Shown: piece by piece, positions 9,117-16,798 of the stretch
Layout of the letters: each line of letters opens with the position of its first letter
Numbering within the stretch: the stretch's first letter is position 1
DNA from: JANQEU01 sp965242805
GTDB lineage: Bacteria > Bacteroidota > Bacteroidia > Cytophagales > Cyclobacteriaceae
DNA: 64,000 nt
Direction: 5' to 3'
Assembly: GCA_965242805.1 (NCBI GenBank)
Contig: CBDETD010000002.1
Location: 2,418,001 to 2,482,000 of the forward strand
The notes under the pieces: model-generated
What the model saw: only the letters and a program-made list of their open reading frames with translations
What the model was told of the DNA's origin: nothing
Databases searched by the model: none
Position numbers and translations under genes: made by a program

Positions 9117-11501
9117 CTAATAGAACAATGACCTGATCATGGAAATCAGATTCTTCTCCGGTAAATCAGAATAATACCCTCCATCTGTTTTATAACCATA
9201 GCCGTATCCATAATGCCCTGAACCGCGCTTAATACCATTTAATAAGATGGCCATATTCCGGAATTTATTTGTTCTTTGGAGATCTCGAACTGTCCTCAGA
9301 AATACGCGATTGGAGTAATCTGCCTTCATTATGTAAAGTAATAAGTCAGACTTCTTCATTGCAAGTACCCCATCAGTCACCAGACCAACAGGAGGCGTAT
9401 CAAGCAAAACAACATCAAATGACTTTTTCAATTCCATCAACATGTTGTCATAGGCGTCTGTAAGAATAAGTTCTGACGGATTTGGAGGAGTTGGTCCAGC
9501 ACCTATATAGTACATATTTTCAAGGTCCGTTTTCTGAAGGCTTTCCTTCACTGTGCTCTTTCCAATGAGTATTGTACTCACACCATTTGGGTTCTCTTCC
9601 TGATTGAAAGCTAAGTGAACTTTTGGTTTGCGCATATCTAGATCCACTATGCATACTTTCTGGCCTGTAAAAGCAATAATGGCTCCCAGATTCACCGCTA
9701 CAAATGTCTTTCCTTCACTTCCTACCGTAGATGTGATTGTGATGAGATGAGTCTCCTCCTGGGCTTTCATGAATTCCATATTGGTCCGAATAGACCTTAA
9801 CGCTTCGCTTATTGGAGATTTGCTATGATTATCAATCACTAGACGGGTTCTCAATAGTTTTTCCTTATCGTAATGTGGAATAGAACCTATAATTGGTACT
9901 GATGTCAATTTCTCAAGTTCCCTTACACTAGTGATCTTATTGTGTGTAAGGTATCTGATCGCTACAAATAGCAAAGACATTATGATCGACGCCACCATTC
10001 CAGCGCCTATTATCAGGAACTTTTGAGGTTTGATTGGTGAAGATGGAATCGATGCGGGAGACAACAGCTGGAAGTCGGTTACAGTTCCTGCCTTGGTAAT
10101 TTCCAATTCCATTTTTGACTTTCTCAATAACAACATCTGTTCCTCCAATTGCTGATACAATTTCCTGTTTTTATTGTACTCAGTTCCCATGGATGGCAGC
10201 TGAATAAAATTGCTCTCGAGTGAAGCGATTCGACTGTTCAGATCAGTTAGGTTTTCCTTCAAATTCTTAAGATACTGATCGACTAACTCCAATACATTCC
10301 CTCGGGTCTCTCCCAACTGGTTGTCGATCCTTCGGATGACACTTGTATTCTCGTTGTAGCTATTAAGCTTTAGTTTTCTTAGTTCGACAAGTTCCTGATA
10401 AGAATTGATAGCTTCTCTTATAAATTGTGGAAGTTTCTGAATGAAGAAAGGATTAAGGATCAGTTCCTCATCATTGTTTAGTCTCGATCGAATTATTTCT
10501 ACCGCTGAAATAGATTCCTGGGCATTGAATCTTTGGGAGTCCAATGCATGCAGGTAACCGATCGTTTTTGAAAGATCATTTTGAAGACTGACGGTTTTAT
10601 TTTCTATCGTGAAATTCTCAAAATACTTATCAAATCCCTGGATTTTGTCCTCTGTGGATTCTATCTGCTCATCCAGAAAGTCGATTTTCTGGCTTATGGT
10701 TTGATTCTTCTTTTCGGTGGAACTTAACAGGTATAACTCATCGACTATATTCACAAAATCCCGGGCTTTGTACTTGTTATAGTCTGTGATCCCGATCTTA
10801 ATGGTCTTGGCATTGAAGTTTTCAGGAATGACAATCAGATTCTTTTTTAAGTAATTCACCAGGGATTCTTTACTATTGACGATGAAGTAGTATCGTCCAA
10901 ACAGATCTTCATTGAAGAAGTCGGTCTTCTCGATCAGAAAATTGAAATTGTCATTACTGATCTCTTCGCCAAACTCATACTCTGAGATGATCTTTTTCGA
11001 ATCCTGATCGTATGACAATTGAAATGTTTCGGGATTGGTAATGAATACATCAAACTCCTTGTTAAGGAAATTCTGGTTTTTTATCTTAAATGAAACGTCA
11101 AAAGGAGAGTTCTTATAGCGTTCATCAACAAGGTATCTGCCCCTGATAAAATATGAAACCGGATAATTAAGTTCATCAACCGCTCTACTCAGGAAAATAT
11201 TCGATTTAATCAACTCTATCTCACCGGAGATATCATTAAGTCCCTGTTGCAGACCTGTATTGGAAACCAGACCAAGTGTGTTGGCCTCACTTTCAAAATT
11301 CAGCTTGATGATCGAATCAGATTGAAAGACAGGTTTTGTATACCTGACATAAAGGTATGAAATAGAGATGCCTAAAATAAACAAGACTAAAATCCACCAA
11401 ATACTCTTTCGCGCAATGAACAACAACTTCCCGAAATCAATAGATTCAGGGTTATTCTCTTGCTGTGATGAGTTAAGTGATATGATCTCTCTACTTGTCA
11501 A
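9117..11501 (-). CDS. Polysaccharide co-polymerase / tyrosine autokinase (Wzc type)
   Basis: A 794-residue inner-membrane protein: a Wzz domain between two membrane segments (near residues 33-53 and 500-520) with a long periplasmic coiled-coil region, then a cytoplasmic BY-kinase domain. Walker A is STVGSEGKT near residue 595, Walker A' is VCIVDLDMRKP, Walker B is VVLLDTPPVG. The tail carries a tyrosine cluster (GHYGYGYGYKTDGGYYSDL) for autophosphorylation. It controls polymer length and export with the Wza-like lipoprotein 3 bases upstream and the PHP phosphatase just downstream. Confidence 0.95.
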   Translation of the reverse strand: MTSREIISLNSSQQENNPESIDFGKLLFIARKSIWWILVLFILGISISYLYVRYTKPVFQSDSIIKLNFESEANTLGLVSNTGLQQGLNDISGEIELIKSNIFLSRAVDELNYPVSYFIRGRYLVDERYKNSPFDVSFKIKNQNFLNKEFDVFITNPETFQLSYDQDSKKIISEYEFGEEISNDNFNFLIEKTDFFNEDLFGRYYFIVNSKESLVNYLKKNLIVIPENFNAKTIKIGITDYNKYKARDFVNIVDELYLLSSTEKKNQTISQKIDFLDEQIESTEDKIQGFDKYFENFTIENKTVSLQNDLSKTIGYLHALDSQRFNAQESISAVEIIRSRLNNDEELILNPFFIQKLPQFIREAINSYQELVELRKLKLNSYNENTSVIRRIDNQLGETRGNVLELVDQYLKNLKENLTDLNSRIASLESNFIQLPSMGTEYNKNRKLYQQLEEQMLLLRKSKMELEITKAGTVTDFQLLSPASIPSSPIKPQKFLIIGAGMVASIIMSLLFVAIRYLTHNKITSVRELEKLTSVPIIGSIPHYDKEKLLRTRLVIDNHSKSPISEALRSIRTNMEFMKAQEETHLITITSTVGSEGKTFVAVNLGAIIAFTGQKVCIVDLDMRKPKVHLAFNQEENPNGVSTILIGKSTVKESLQKTDLENMYYIGAGPTPPNPSELILTDAYDNMLMELKKSFDVVLLDTPPVGLVTDGVLAMKKSDLLLYIMKADYSNRVFLRTVRDLQRTNKFRNMAILLNGIKRGSGHYGYGYGYKTDGGYYSDLPEKNLISMIRSLFY

Positions 11502-11504
11502 TGA

Positions 11505-12272
11505 CTAAAAATTTTGAATTACAAATATCAAAGTGATAACACTGGAAGTCAAACTGAGTATAGGACTGATATCTCGTAATGTCTCCTGCCACGGCCTTCT
11601 CCATGGCTCTATATATATAATGTCATTGGGGTAAATTGTAACCATTGATTTTCTCATTGCCCCAACCTCACTCATGTCAATAACAAAAACCTGAGGATTC
11701 TGGAGGTCCCCTCTGATTATTTTTATATTCTGAGATTTGGCTCCGAAAGAAACCCCTCCCACAAGCGCCAATACTTCCGGTAATTGGGTGTTTTCATTTT
11801 CAATGGGAACCACCATGTTTTGCGTTCCCAATACTATTACACGTTTATTCTGGAATACCAGTTTTACGAATGACCCTTTGTAAAACTCATCGAAAAGATC
11901 CTCAAGTTTCTTTTCAGCCTCATTTATAGTCAATCCTGCTACCTCAACTTCTCCTATCATGGGCAGCTTGATCACACCATTTATTTGTACAAGGTATACG
12001 AACTGATCCCGCCTTTGCTGCTGTTGAAAAGAAATATTGGATTGTCCGAGGCTTTCGAAATTGGGGTCGATGAGCTGCTCCCCTTCGTTTGTGAAGAGAT
12101 TTATTTTTAGCCAATCATTGGGCTCGATTATGTAATTACCCTCTGCCTTTTCCACCGCTTGTCGGATCTCATCCTCTTCACCAAGCTTAAACATGATGTC
12201 TTGCTTGTATACCTTGCAGGAGAAGAAGATAACGAAAAAAGGAAAATAGGCCAGACTAGATGTTCTTCTCAC
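11505..12272 (-). CDS. Polysaccharide export lipoprotein (Wza/BexD-like)
   Basis: The 255-residue protein has a signal peptide ending in a lipobox-like FFSC (Cys near residue 19), then a Poly_export domain (NYIIEPNDWLKINLFTNEG, then LPMIGEVEVAGLTINEAEKKLEDLF) and an SLBB-like domain (RVIVLGTQN to ALVGGVSFGA). It would form the outer-membrane export channel for capsule or exopolysaccharide. The very C-terminal hydrophobic stretch (ILSLTSSVITLIFVIQNF) resembles the short membrane segment of Bacteroidota homologues. It lies between the glycosyltransferase (65 bases) and the kinase (3 bases). Confidence 0.9.
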   Translation of the reverse strand: MRRTSSLAYFPFFVIFFSCKVYKQDIMFKLGEEDEIRQAVEKAEGNYIIEPNDWLKINLFTNEGEQLIDPNFESLGQSNISFQQQQRRDQFVYLVQINGVIKLPMIGEVEVAGLTINEAEKKLEDLFDEFYKGSFVKLVFQNKRVIVLGTQNMVVPIENENTQLPEVLALVGGVSFGAKSQNIKIIRGDLQNPQVFVIDMSEVGAMRKSMVTIYPNDIIYIEPWRRPWQETLRDISPILSLTSSVITLIFVIQNF

Positions 12273-12337
12273 AAATTAATGTTTCTGGGCGCAAAATTAC
12301 ATCAAATTGATCATTATGGTGGTCTTTTTGTACTTTT

Positions 12338-13444
12338 TCAAGTCGTCAATTCATCGATTTTTTGCAGGTATTTGTCGATAACGATGGTTTCATCAAACGT
12401 CATCTCAACTTTCATTCGACTCTCTTTTCCCATGTTTATTTTGTCCGAATTGCTAAGTTCCAGGTAAGCGATCATCTTTTTTGAAAGGTCCCTGGCATCC
12501 TTTGGTAGGCACAAAAATCCATTCCTGCCATTATCTACTACATGCCGACATCCGGGAACATCGGTTGCAATTAGTGCTCTTCCGCACGCACCTCCCTCCA
12601 GCAAAGTTCTTGGAGTTCCTTCACGGTAGGATGGTAAAACGATCACGTCTGCTTTAGCAATATGATCCCTGATTTGATCGGTATATGTGAAGTACGTTAG
12701 ATTTCCCTTGAGTCTCCAATCTTTTACGAGGTCTGGATCTATGGTTCTCTTATGATCCGGGTCCAGTTCACCAACTATCCAAAAATCTGCTTCGGGATAA
12801 TCTTTTCCAATGAGATCCGCAGCTTCAGCAAATTCCAAGACACCTTTTTCAATTATTAGCCTTGATATCATCAGAAAGATTACCCGTTCCCGTGGTTTAT
12901 ATGGTATTTTACTAAACTCCGTTAAGTCGATCCCTGATCCGGGCACCAAATCTGTTTTGTCCATCTTGAGAGGCACAAGTTTCATGAAATCAGTTCGATC
13001 TTCATCGTTCTGAAAGAAAATGAAAGATGCTTTGCGAAATGTAAGTCGATACAGCAATTTGGCAATGATGCTTGCCAGTCCTCGGCTAAGAAAGACAGTA
13101 CCTAACCCGCTTACATTACAGATGTTTGGTACACCAGTCCATCTAGCGGCAAGGGTACCATAAATATTCACTTTTATGGTGTACGTAAGCAGGACATCTA
13201 TCCTTTCTTCCTTTAAGATCCTGATAAGTGTTAACAATGCCCTGATGTCAGAAAATGGATTGATCGAAGAGCCAGACAATCGTAATTCACGGAAATCACA
13301 TCCCCATTCCATTATTCTTGGTGTGTACTCATCCCTTGGGGCTATGGCCAGAACTTCATGGTTTTTTTCCAAAAGTCTTTTTACTAATCCTTTGCGGAAA
13401 TTATAGATATTCCAACTTTTGTTAATTGCGATCGCGATCCTCAA
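12338..13444 (-). CDS. Glycosyltransferase family 4 protein
   Basis: This 368-residue GT-B enzyme starts with MRIAIAINKSWNIYNFRKGL and ends with the donor-binding motif EGTPRTLLEGGACGRALIATDVPGC, where the E-x7-E pair typical of retaining GT4 enzymes is visible. Sugar donor and acceptor cannot be read. It resembles PglA/CapM-type enzymes that add an early sugar to a lipid-linked oligosaccharide. It is the first gene of the capsule module, with no Wzx flippase or Wzy polymerase beside it. Confidence 0.88.
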   Translation of the reverse strand: MRIAIAINKSWNIYNFRKGLVKRLLEKNHEVLAIAPRDEYTPRIMEWGCDFRELRLSGSSINPFSDIRALLTLIRILKEERIDVLLTYTIKVNIYGTLAARWTGVPNICNVSGLGTVFLSRGLASIIAKLLYRLTFRKASFIFFQNDEDRTDFMKLVPLKMDKTDLVPGSGIDLTEFSKIPYKPRERVIFLMISRLIIEKGVLEFAEAADLIGKDYPEADFWIVGELDPDHKRTIDPDLVKDWRLKGNLTYFTYTDQIRDHIAKADVIVLPSYREGTPRTLLEGGACGRALIATDVPGCRHVVDNGRNGFLCLPKDARDLSKKMIAYLELSNSDKINMGKESRMKVEMTFDETIVIDKYLQKIDELTT

Positions 13445-13549
13445 TGTAATTTCTCTCTAGATGAAGCCAAATTTGATAGAAATGAGCGTGAGATTAACAT
13501 TATTTCATGAATTATCTGGAATTTTGCAAGGAATCAAGGTGCATAGGAA

Positions 13550-14689
13550 TTGATAGAAACTTCAATAAAAAGGGAAAAAGGGATCCTGGTCTCTGTAGCA
13601 GCTAAACAGGAAGCTGAACATGTTGTCGTGGAACATTTGGATGAATTGGAATTTCTGGCTCAAACGCTGAATATAGAAATCATCAATTCATTTAGACAAC
13701 GACTGGAGCACCCTGATCCAAGGACATTTGTTGGAAAAGGCAAACTCGAAGAGATAAGTGTCTTCGCCAAGATGGAGAAATTGGATCTTGTTATTTTCGA
13801 TGATGATCTTAGTCCTTCCCAGTTGCGTAACCTGGAGAAAGAGCTAAAGTTGAAGATCTATGACCGAAGCCTATTGATCCTTGACATCTTTCTTAAGAGG
13901 GCGAAAACTTCTCAGGCTAAAACACAGGTTGAACTGGCTCGATTTCAGTACCTGCTTCCAAGATTGACACGTATGTGGACGCACCTTGAAAGGCAAAGAG
14001 GTGGAACCGGTACTCGAGGTGGAGCTGGTGAAAAGGAAATAGAAACGGACCGTAGGATCATTCGGGACAGAATATCCCTTTTGCGGAAGCAACTGGACAA
14101 AGTCGAAAAACAGGCTGAGACAAGAAGGAAGTCAAGAAGTGGGATAGTCAGGGTAGCCCTGGTAGGATATACCAATGCTGGCAAATCCACATTGATGCGA
14201 TTGCTGAGCAAAGAGGATGTTTATGCAAAAGATGAACTTTTCGCGACGGTCGACTCCACTGTGAGAAAAGTAGTTATTGAGCAGATCCCATTCCTTCTTT
14301 CAGATACAGTTGGTTTCATTCGAAAACTTCCTCACAATTTGATTGAATCCTTTAAGTCGACACTGGCTGAGGTTAGGGAGGCAGACATACTATTGCATGT
14401 GATCGATGCTGCCAATCCGGCCTATGAGGAGCATAATGCTGTAGTGGAGGAAACACTTCATGAGATAGGGGCAGCTGATATTCCTCTGATCAGGGTCTTC
14501 AACAAAGTGGACCTGGTGGAAGAGGAAAATGGAGAAATGCGGAAGATCAAGGGTAATGGTACACCAACGATCTTCATGTCCGCAAAGACAAAATTACACT
14601 TTGAGCAATTGAAAAAAATGATCTTCAAGGAAGTGAAGAAAGTTCATCTGAAGATCTATCCCCATTACCTCAATGAGCAGGTAATGTAA
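13550..14689 (+). CDS. hflX: Ribosome-rescue GTPase HflX
   Basis: HflX splits stalled 70S and 100S ribosomes after stress. The 379-residue protein has the N-terminal glycine-rich HflX domain (NSFRQRLEHPDPRTFVGKGKLEEI), a helical linker with RGGTGTRGGAGEKEIETDRR, and a GTPase domain with G1 GYTNAGKST near residue 206, G3 DTVGF and G4 NKVD. The start is TTG at 13550, giving MIETSIKREKGILV; no ATG fits the family N-terminus. It is divergent from the glycosyltransferase. Confidence 0.94.
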   Translation: MIETSIKREKGILVSVAAKQEAEHVVVEHLDELEFLAQTLNIEIINSFRQRLEHPDPRTFVGKGKLEEISVFAKMEKLDLVIFDDDLSPSQLRNLEKELKLKIYDRSLLILDIFLKRAKTSQAKTQVELARFQYLLPRLTRMWTHLERQRGGTGTRGGAGEKEIETDRRIIRDRISLLRKQLDKVEKQAETRRKSRSGIVRVALVGYTNAGKSTLMRLLSKEDVYAKDELFATVDSTVRKVVIEQIPFLLSDTVGFIRKLPHNLIESFKSTLAEVREADILLHVIDAANPAYEEHNAVVEETLHEIGAADIPLIRVFNKVDLVEEENGEMRKIKGNGTPTIFMSAKTKLHFEQLKKMIFKEVKKVHLKIYPHYLNEQVM

Positions 14690-14725
14690 AGTGCAACAAT
14701 TTGATGTACATGGAGTTTACTGTCC

Positions 14726-14935
14726 ATGGAAAAATTAAAATTCCCAGTAACGATTACGAGTGTGGTCTTATTCCTTTACGGAATGAGTGTGGTCTTGAAT
14801 CTTAAGTATCCAATCATATTTTGGTTGTTTGTTTTGACAAATATCCTGTTCGTGTGGATGGTCATTAGGATACTAAAAGATGGGAAGCCGAGTGAGAAAA
14901 CCTTCGATGAGGCATTTTATGAGGATGTTGATTGA
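14726..14935 (+). CDS. Small two-span membrane protein of unknown function
   Basis: A 69-residue protein with two hydrophobic helices (about residues 6-23 and 27-47) joined by the short turn NLKYP, followed by a charged tail rich in Asp and Glu (DEAFYEDVD). I do not recognise a family. It begins 36 bases after hflX on the same strand and may be cotranscribed. Coding is supported by an ATG start, well-placed membrane segments and a charged cytoplasmic tail. Confidence 0.6.
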   Translation: MEKLKFPVTITSVVLFLYGMSVVLNLKYPIIFWLFVLTNILFVWMVIRILKDGKPSEKTFDEAFYEDVD

Positions 14936-14979
14936 TCCATTGATCTGTTCAAATCGACAGTTTAAATGCCAGGATTTTA

Positions 14980-14987
14980 TATTTTTG
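14980..14987 (+). promoter_or_regulatory. Putative -7 promoter box for tRNA-Arg
   Basis: TATTTTTG followed by CGG matches TAnnTTTG and lies 15 bases before the tRNA, the right place for a start a few bases upstream of the mature 5' end. No strong -33 TTG is seen. Confidence 0.5.
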
Positions 14988-15002
14988 CGGTCCTACTCAG
15001 TT

Positions 15003-15074
15003 GGCCCCGTAGTTCAATGGATAGAATAGAAGTTTCCTAAACTTTAGATACAGGTTCGATTCCTGTCGGGGCTA
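15003..15074 (+). tRNA. tRNA-Arg (anticodon CCU)
   Basis: The 72-base cloverleaf closes fully: acceptor GGCCCCG with CGGGGCU (G-U at the first pair), D stem GUUC/GAAU, anticodon stem GAAGU/ACUUU around loop UUCCUAA, and T stem ACAGG/CCUGU around UUCGAUU. Anticodon CCU reads AGG arginine. CCA is not encoded: the sequence continues CTT after discriminator A. Confidence 0.95.
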
Positions 15075-15160
15075 CTTTATACACACTTTCATTTCTCTTC
15101 AGTCAATAGAAACCTTCTTCCCCAAATCTTGTCATTAATCCACATCAGACAAGAACAGCT

Positions 15161-15247
15161 ATGAAGGAAATCGTGAATACCCTCCGGGAATTTTACTGGT
15201 ATATTATTATCCTGGTCATTTTCATCTGCTACTACATCTGGATTTGA
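15161..15247 (+). CDS. YWY-motif membrane micropeptide, copy A (28 aa)
   Basis: An ATG-initiated ORF of 28 codons: a short amphipathic head MKEIVNTLREF, the motif YWY, then one hydrophobic span IIILVIFICYYIWI up to the stop. Two further ORFs downstream (15315 and 15530) encode the same plan with different codons, which suggests selection on the peptide and not recent DNA duplication. No family is known to me. It lies 86 bases after tRNA-Arg and could be made from the same transcript. An inner-membrane location with the charged head inside is inferred from the Lys/Arg residues. Confidence 0.6.
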   Translation: MKEIVNTLREFYWYIIILVIFICYYIWI

Positions 15248-15314
15248 CAAAAGCAGCTTTCGGGAAAATTGAACTTCCTGTGGGTCTTATTTAAGAATCC
15301 AAATTTCAACTGCT

Positions 15315-15401
15315 ATGAAAGAACTCACCCAGACACTTCGAGATAATTACTGGTACCTGATCCTCCTGGCAATTTTCATCACCTACTTTCTAATCAGATA
15401 G
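15315..15401 (+). CDS. YWY-motif membrane micropeptide, copy B (28 aa)
   Basis: ATG start, 28 codons: head MKELTQTLRDN, then YWY, then hydrophobic span LILLAIFITYFLIR. Against copy A the conserved pattern is M-K-E-[IL]-x-x-T-L-R-x-x-Y-W-Y-[IL]-I-[IL]-L-x-I-F-I-x-Y. Both ORFs are exactly 28 codons long and are preceded by GCT before the ATG. The spacer from copy A is 67 bases and shows no promoter or terminator that I recognise. Function unknown. Confidence 0.6.
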   Translation: MKELTQTLRDNYWYLILLAIFITYFLIR

Positions 15402-15529
15402 AGGGAGATATCACCAATATTCCAGTTCAACGGAGAAAATTCCGATTCACTTCGTTGGGTTATGAATAATCTAATAAGGAATAGTACTTTTCCTATCCAT
15501 TTAGACTAAAACGAAAAAACCTGACGAAC

Positions 15530-15625
15530 ATGAGAGAATTAGTTAGCACAATCAAACAGTATTATTGGTACATTCTAATATTAGCCTTCACCATCTTCTA
15601 CACCTTTAGTATGGGTATTAACTGA
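15530..15625 (+). CDS. YWY-motif membrane micropeptide, copy C (31 aa)
   Basis: ATG start, 31 codons: head MRELVSTIKQY, then YWY, then the span ILILAFTIFYTFSMGIN. It keeps the M-[KR]-E-L, T-[LI]-[RK] and YWY positions of copies A and B but is the most divergent and slightly longer. The spacer from copy B is 128 bases. A strong terminator follows at 15792, so the three ORFs could share one transcript. No known family is recognised; possible roles include a membrane-complex subunit or a membrane-active peptide. Confidence 0.55.
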   Translation: MRELVSTIKQYYWYILILAFTIFYTFSMGIN

Positions 15626-15791
15626 TCCTTGAAAGACATTACAGGAATCAGTTCGGGAATTAACTGGGAACATCAGTTATTTAGAACTCACAGGAACGTG
15701 AAATCCAAAAATTCAGTTTTCCTTCAGAATTGATAATTAGATTAGTCCTCCAGTGAGTATATAATTTCCATAGCTGGTTCTTAATGAGTTA

Positions 15792-15821
15792 CCATCCGTC
15801 CGTCTGGCGGATGGTTTTTTT
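15792..15821 (+). terminator. Rho-independent terminator after the micropeptide ORFs
   Basis: CCATCCG (15792-15798) pairs with CGGATGG (15808-15814) across a 9-base loop and is followed by seven T. It closes the interval between tRNA-Arg and tRNA-Ser. The GGCGGAT core recurs in the terminator after the P-II gene. Confidence 0.85.
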
Positions 15822-15865
15822 ATTTCTTTAGTTAATTGAATACTGGAAATATTCCCTATTTCCCT

Positions 15866-15873
15866 TAGTTTTG
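15866..15873 (+). promoter_or_regulatory. Putative -7 promoter box for tRNA-Ser
   Basis: TAGTTTTG followed by CG matches TAnnTTTG. It lies 26 bases before the broken 5' tRNA copy and 83 bases before the intact tRNA, so the intact tRNA would be transcribed with an unusually long leader. Confidence 0.4.
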
Positions 15874-15896
15874 CGATCCGAAATTTTGACCATTAC

Positions 15897-15950
15897 ACAG
15901 AGCGTGGCAGACCTGCCTGCCGAAGCATAGCGAAGGTAGGGTGGTCGGAT
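15897..15950 (+). repeat. Broken copy of the tRNA-Ser 5' end with an inserted near-palindrome
   Basis: ACAGAGCGTGGCAGA at the left and GTGGTCGGAT at the right repeat the intact tRNA's ACAGAGGCGTGGCAGA and GTGGTCGAAT almost exactly. Between them sits about 29 bases with inverted ends (CCTGCCT and AGGTAGG, one mismatch). The right edge of this copy is only 6 bases from the intact tRNA. It reads as a tandem duplication of the tRNA start, interrupted by a small repeat element. It cannot form a cloverleaf. Confidence 0.6.
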
Positions 15951-15956
15951 ACAAAC

Positions 15957-16041
15957 AGAGGCGTGGCAGAGTGGTCGAATGCGGCGGTCTTGAAAACCGT
16001 TGAACCGCGAGGTTCCGGGGGTTCGAATCCCTCCGCCTCTG
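15957..16041 (+). tRNA. tRNA-Ser (anticodon UGA)
   Basis: Class II tRNA: acceptor AGAGGCG with CGCCUCU, anticodon stem GCGGU/ACCGU around loop CUUGAAA (anticodon UGA, reads UCA), long variable arm GAACC-GCGA-GGUUC, T stem GGGGG/CCCUC around UUCGAAU, discriminator G. CCA is not fully encoded. Confidence 0.95.
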
Positions 16042-16050
16042 CAAGTAATT

Positions 16051-16076
16051 ACCCTGGCGAATAGCCAGGGTTTTTT
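16051..16076 (+). terminator. Rho-independent terminator after tRNA-Ser
   Basis: ACCCTGGC (16051-16058) pairs with GCCAGGGT (16064-16071) across a 5-base loop and is followed by T residues. It ends the tRNA-Ser transcript. The 200 bases from here to trxA contain nothing else that I recognise. Confidence 0.88.
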
Positions 16077-16278
16077 AGTTTTTAGCGAACGGAGTTTACT
16101 CCTATGAGTGAATAACCAAAACAGTTCTCTAATGAAACGAGAGAGTAATTGCTTGTATCAACACCATCAAATAGGGATCGCCAAAGGCAATCCTTGGCCT
16201 CCTCAAGCAAAACTCTAACAGCAATTAGGTTTTTTATTTCTGACCGAGCTGAATTTAATTCAAGTGACAGGAAGAAGT

Positions 16279-16647
16279 TTACTCCGACTCCGCCGGATTG
16301 AGCAACTCCTTACTTATAATTTCCTCAAGAACATGTTTGGGTAGTGCCCCTGCCTGCATCATTGGCTGCCGATCCATAGGGATAAAGAGAATACTTGGGA
16401 TACTTCGGATACCGAAAACTGATGATAATTCCTGCTCTACCTCCGTATCGACTTTATAAATAGTAATGTCAGGATATTCTTCGGAAAGTTCTTCCAGGAT
16501 AGGGGCTACCATTTTACAGGGACCGCACCAGTCTGCATAAAAGTCAATGATCGCCGGTTTGTCCCCTTTGTATTTCCATTCTTTTTCTGTGGTATAATCC
16601 AGTATCTTTTCCTTGAAAATTTCGCTAGTTAGTTTGACAGTTGCCAT
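16279..16647 (-). CDS. trxA: Thioredoxin
   Basis: Thioredoxin reduces protein disulfides in the cytoplasm using electrons from thioredoxin reductase. The 122-residue protein shows IIDFYADWCGPCKMVAPIL with the redox-active WCGPC at 40-44, VDTEVEQELSSVFGIRSIPS with the cis-proline, and the usual C-terminal helix. A short insertion (EKEWKYKGDK) precedes the first strand. It is monocistronic as far as can be seen, and its leader carries a large inverted repeat at 16660-16699. Confidence 0.93.
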   Translation of the reverse strand: MATVKLTSEIFKEKILDYTTEKEWKYKGDKPAIIDFYADWCGPCKMVAPILEELSEEYPDITIYKVDTEVEQELSSVFGIRSIPSILFIPMDRQPMMQAGALPKHVLEEIISKELLNPAESE

Positions 16648-16659
16648 ATTTCTTGTTTC

Positions 16660-16699
16660 AATCTTTATGCTAATGTACGATTAGCGATCGCTAAAGATT
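16660..16699 (-). promoter_or_regulatory. Nested inverted repeat in the trxA upstream region
   Basis: Outer arms AATCTTTA/TAAAGATT and inner arms GCTAAT/ATTAGC are nested around GTACG. The right half also holds a perfect 14-base palindrome, TTAGCGATCGCTAA. It ends 12 bases before the trxA ATG. It could be an operator or a leader hairpin; which is unknown. Confidence 0.5.
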
Positions 16700-16798
16700 G
16701 TAACACTTGTTACTGAACCTCAAAAAATACATGGTAGTATCTGCCAACTGACCTTTAGCAGTAGATCATCTTTGTCCAAATGGTCCTGTTCTCTCTAT

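Noticed and set aside
15620..15655. Hairpin AACTGAT...ATCAGTT after micropeptide copy C as a terminator
   Set aside because: The loop is long, the stem is AT-rich and no T run follows; the terminator at 15792 is far better.
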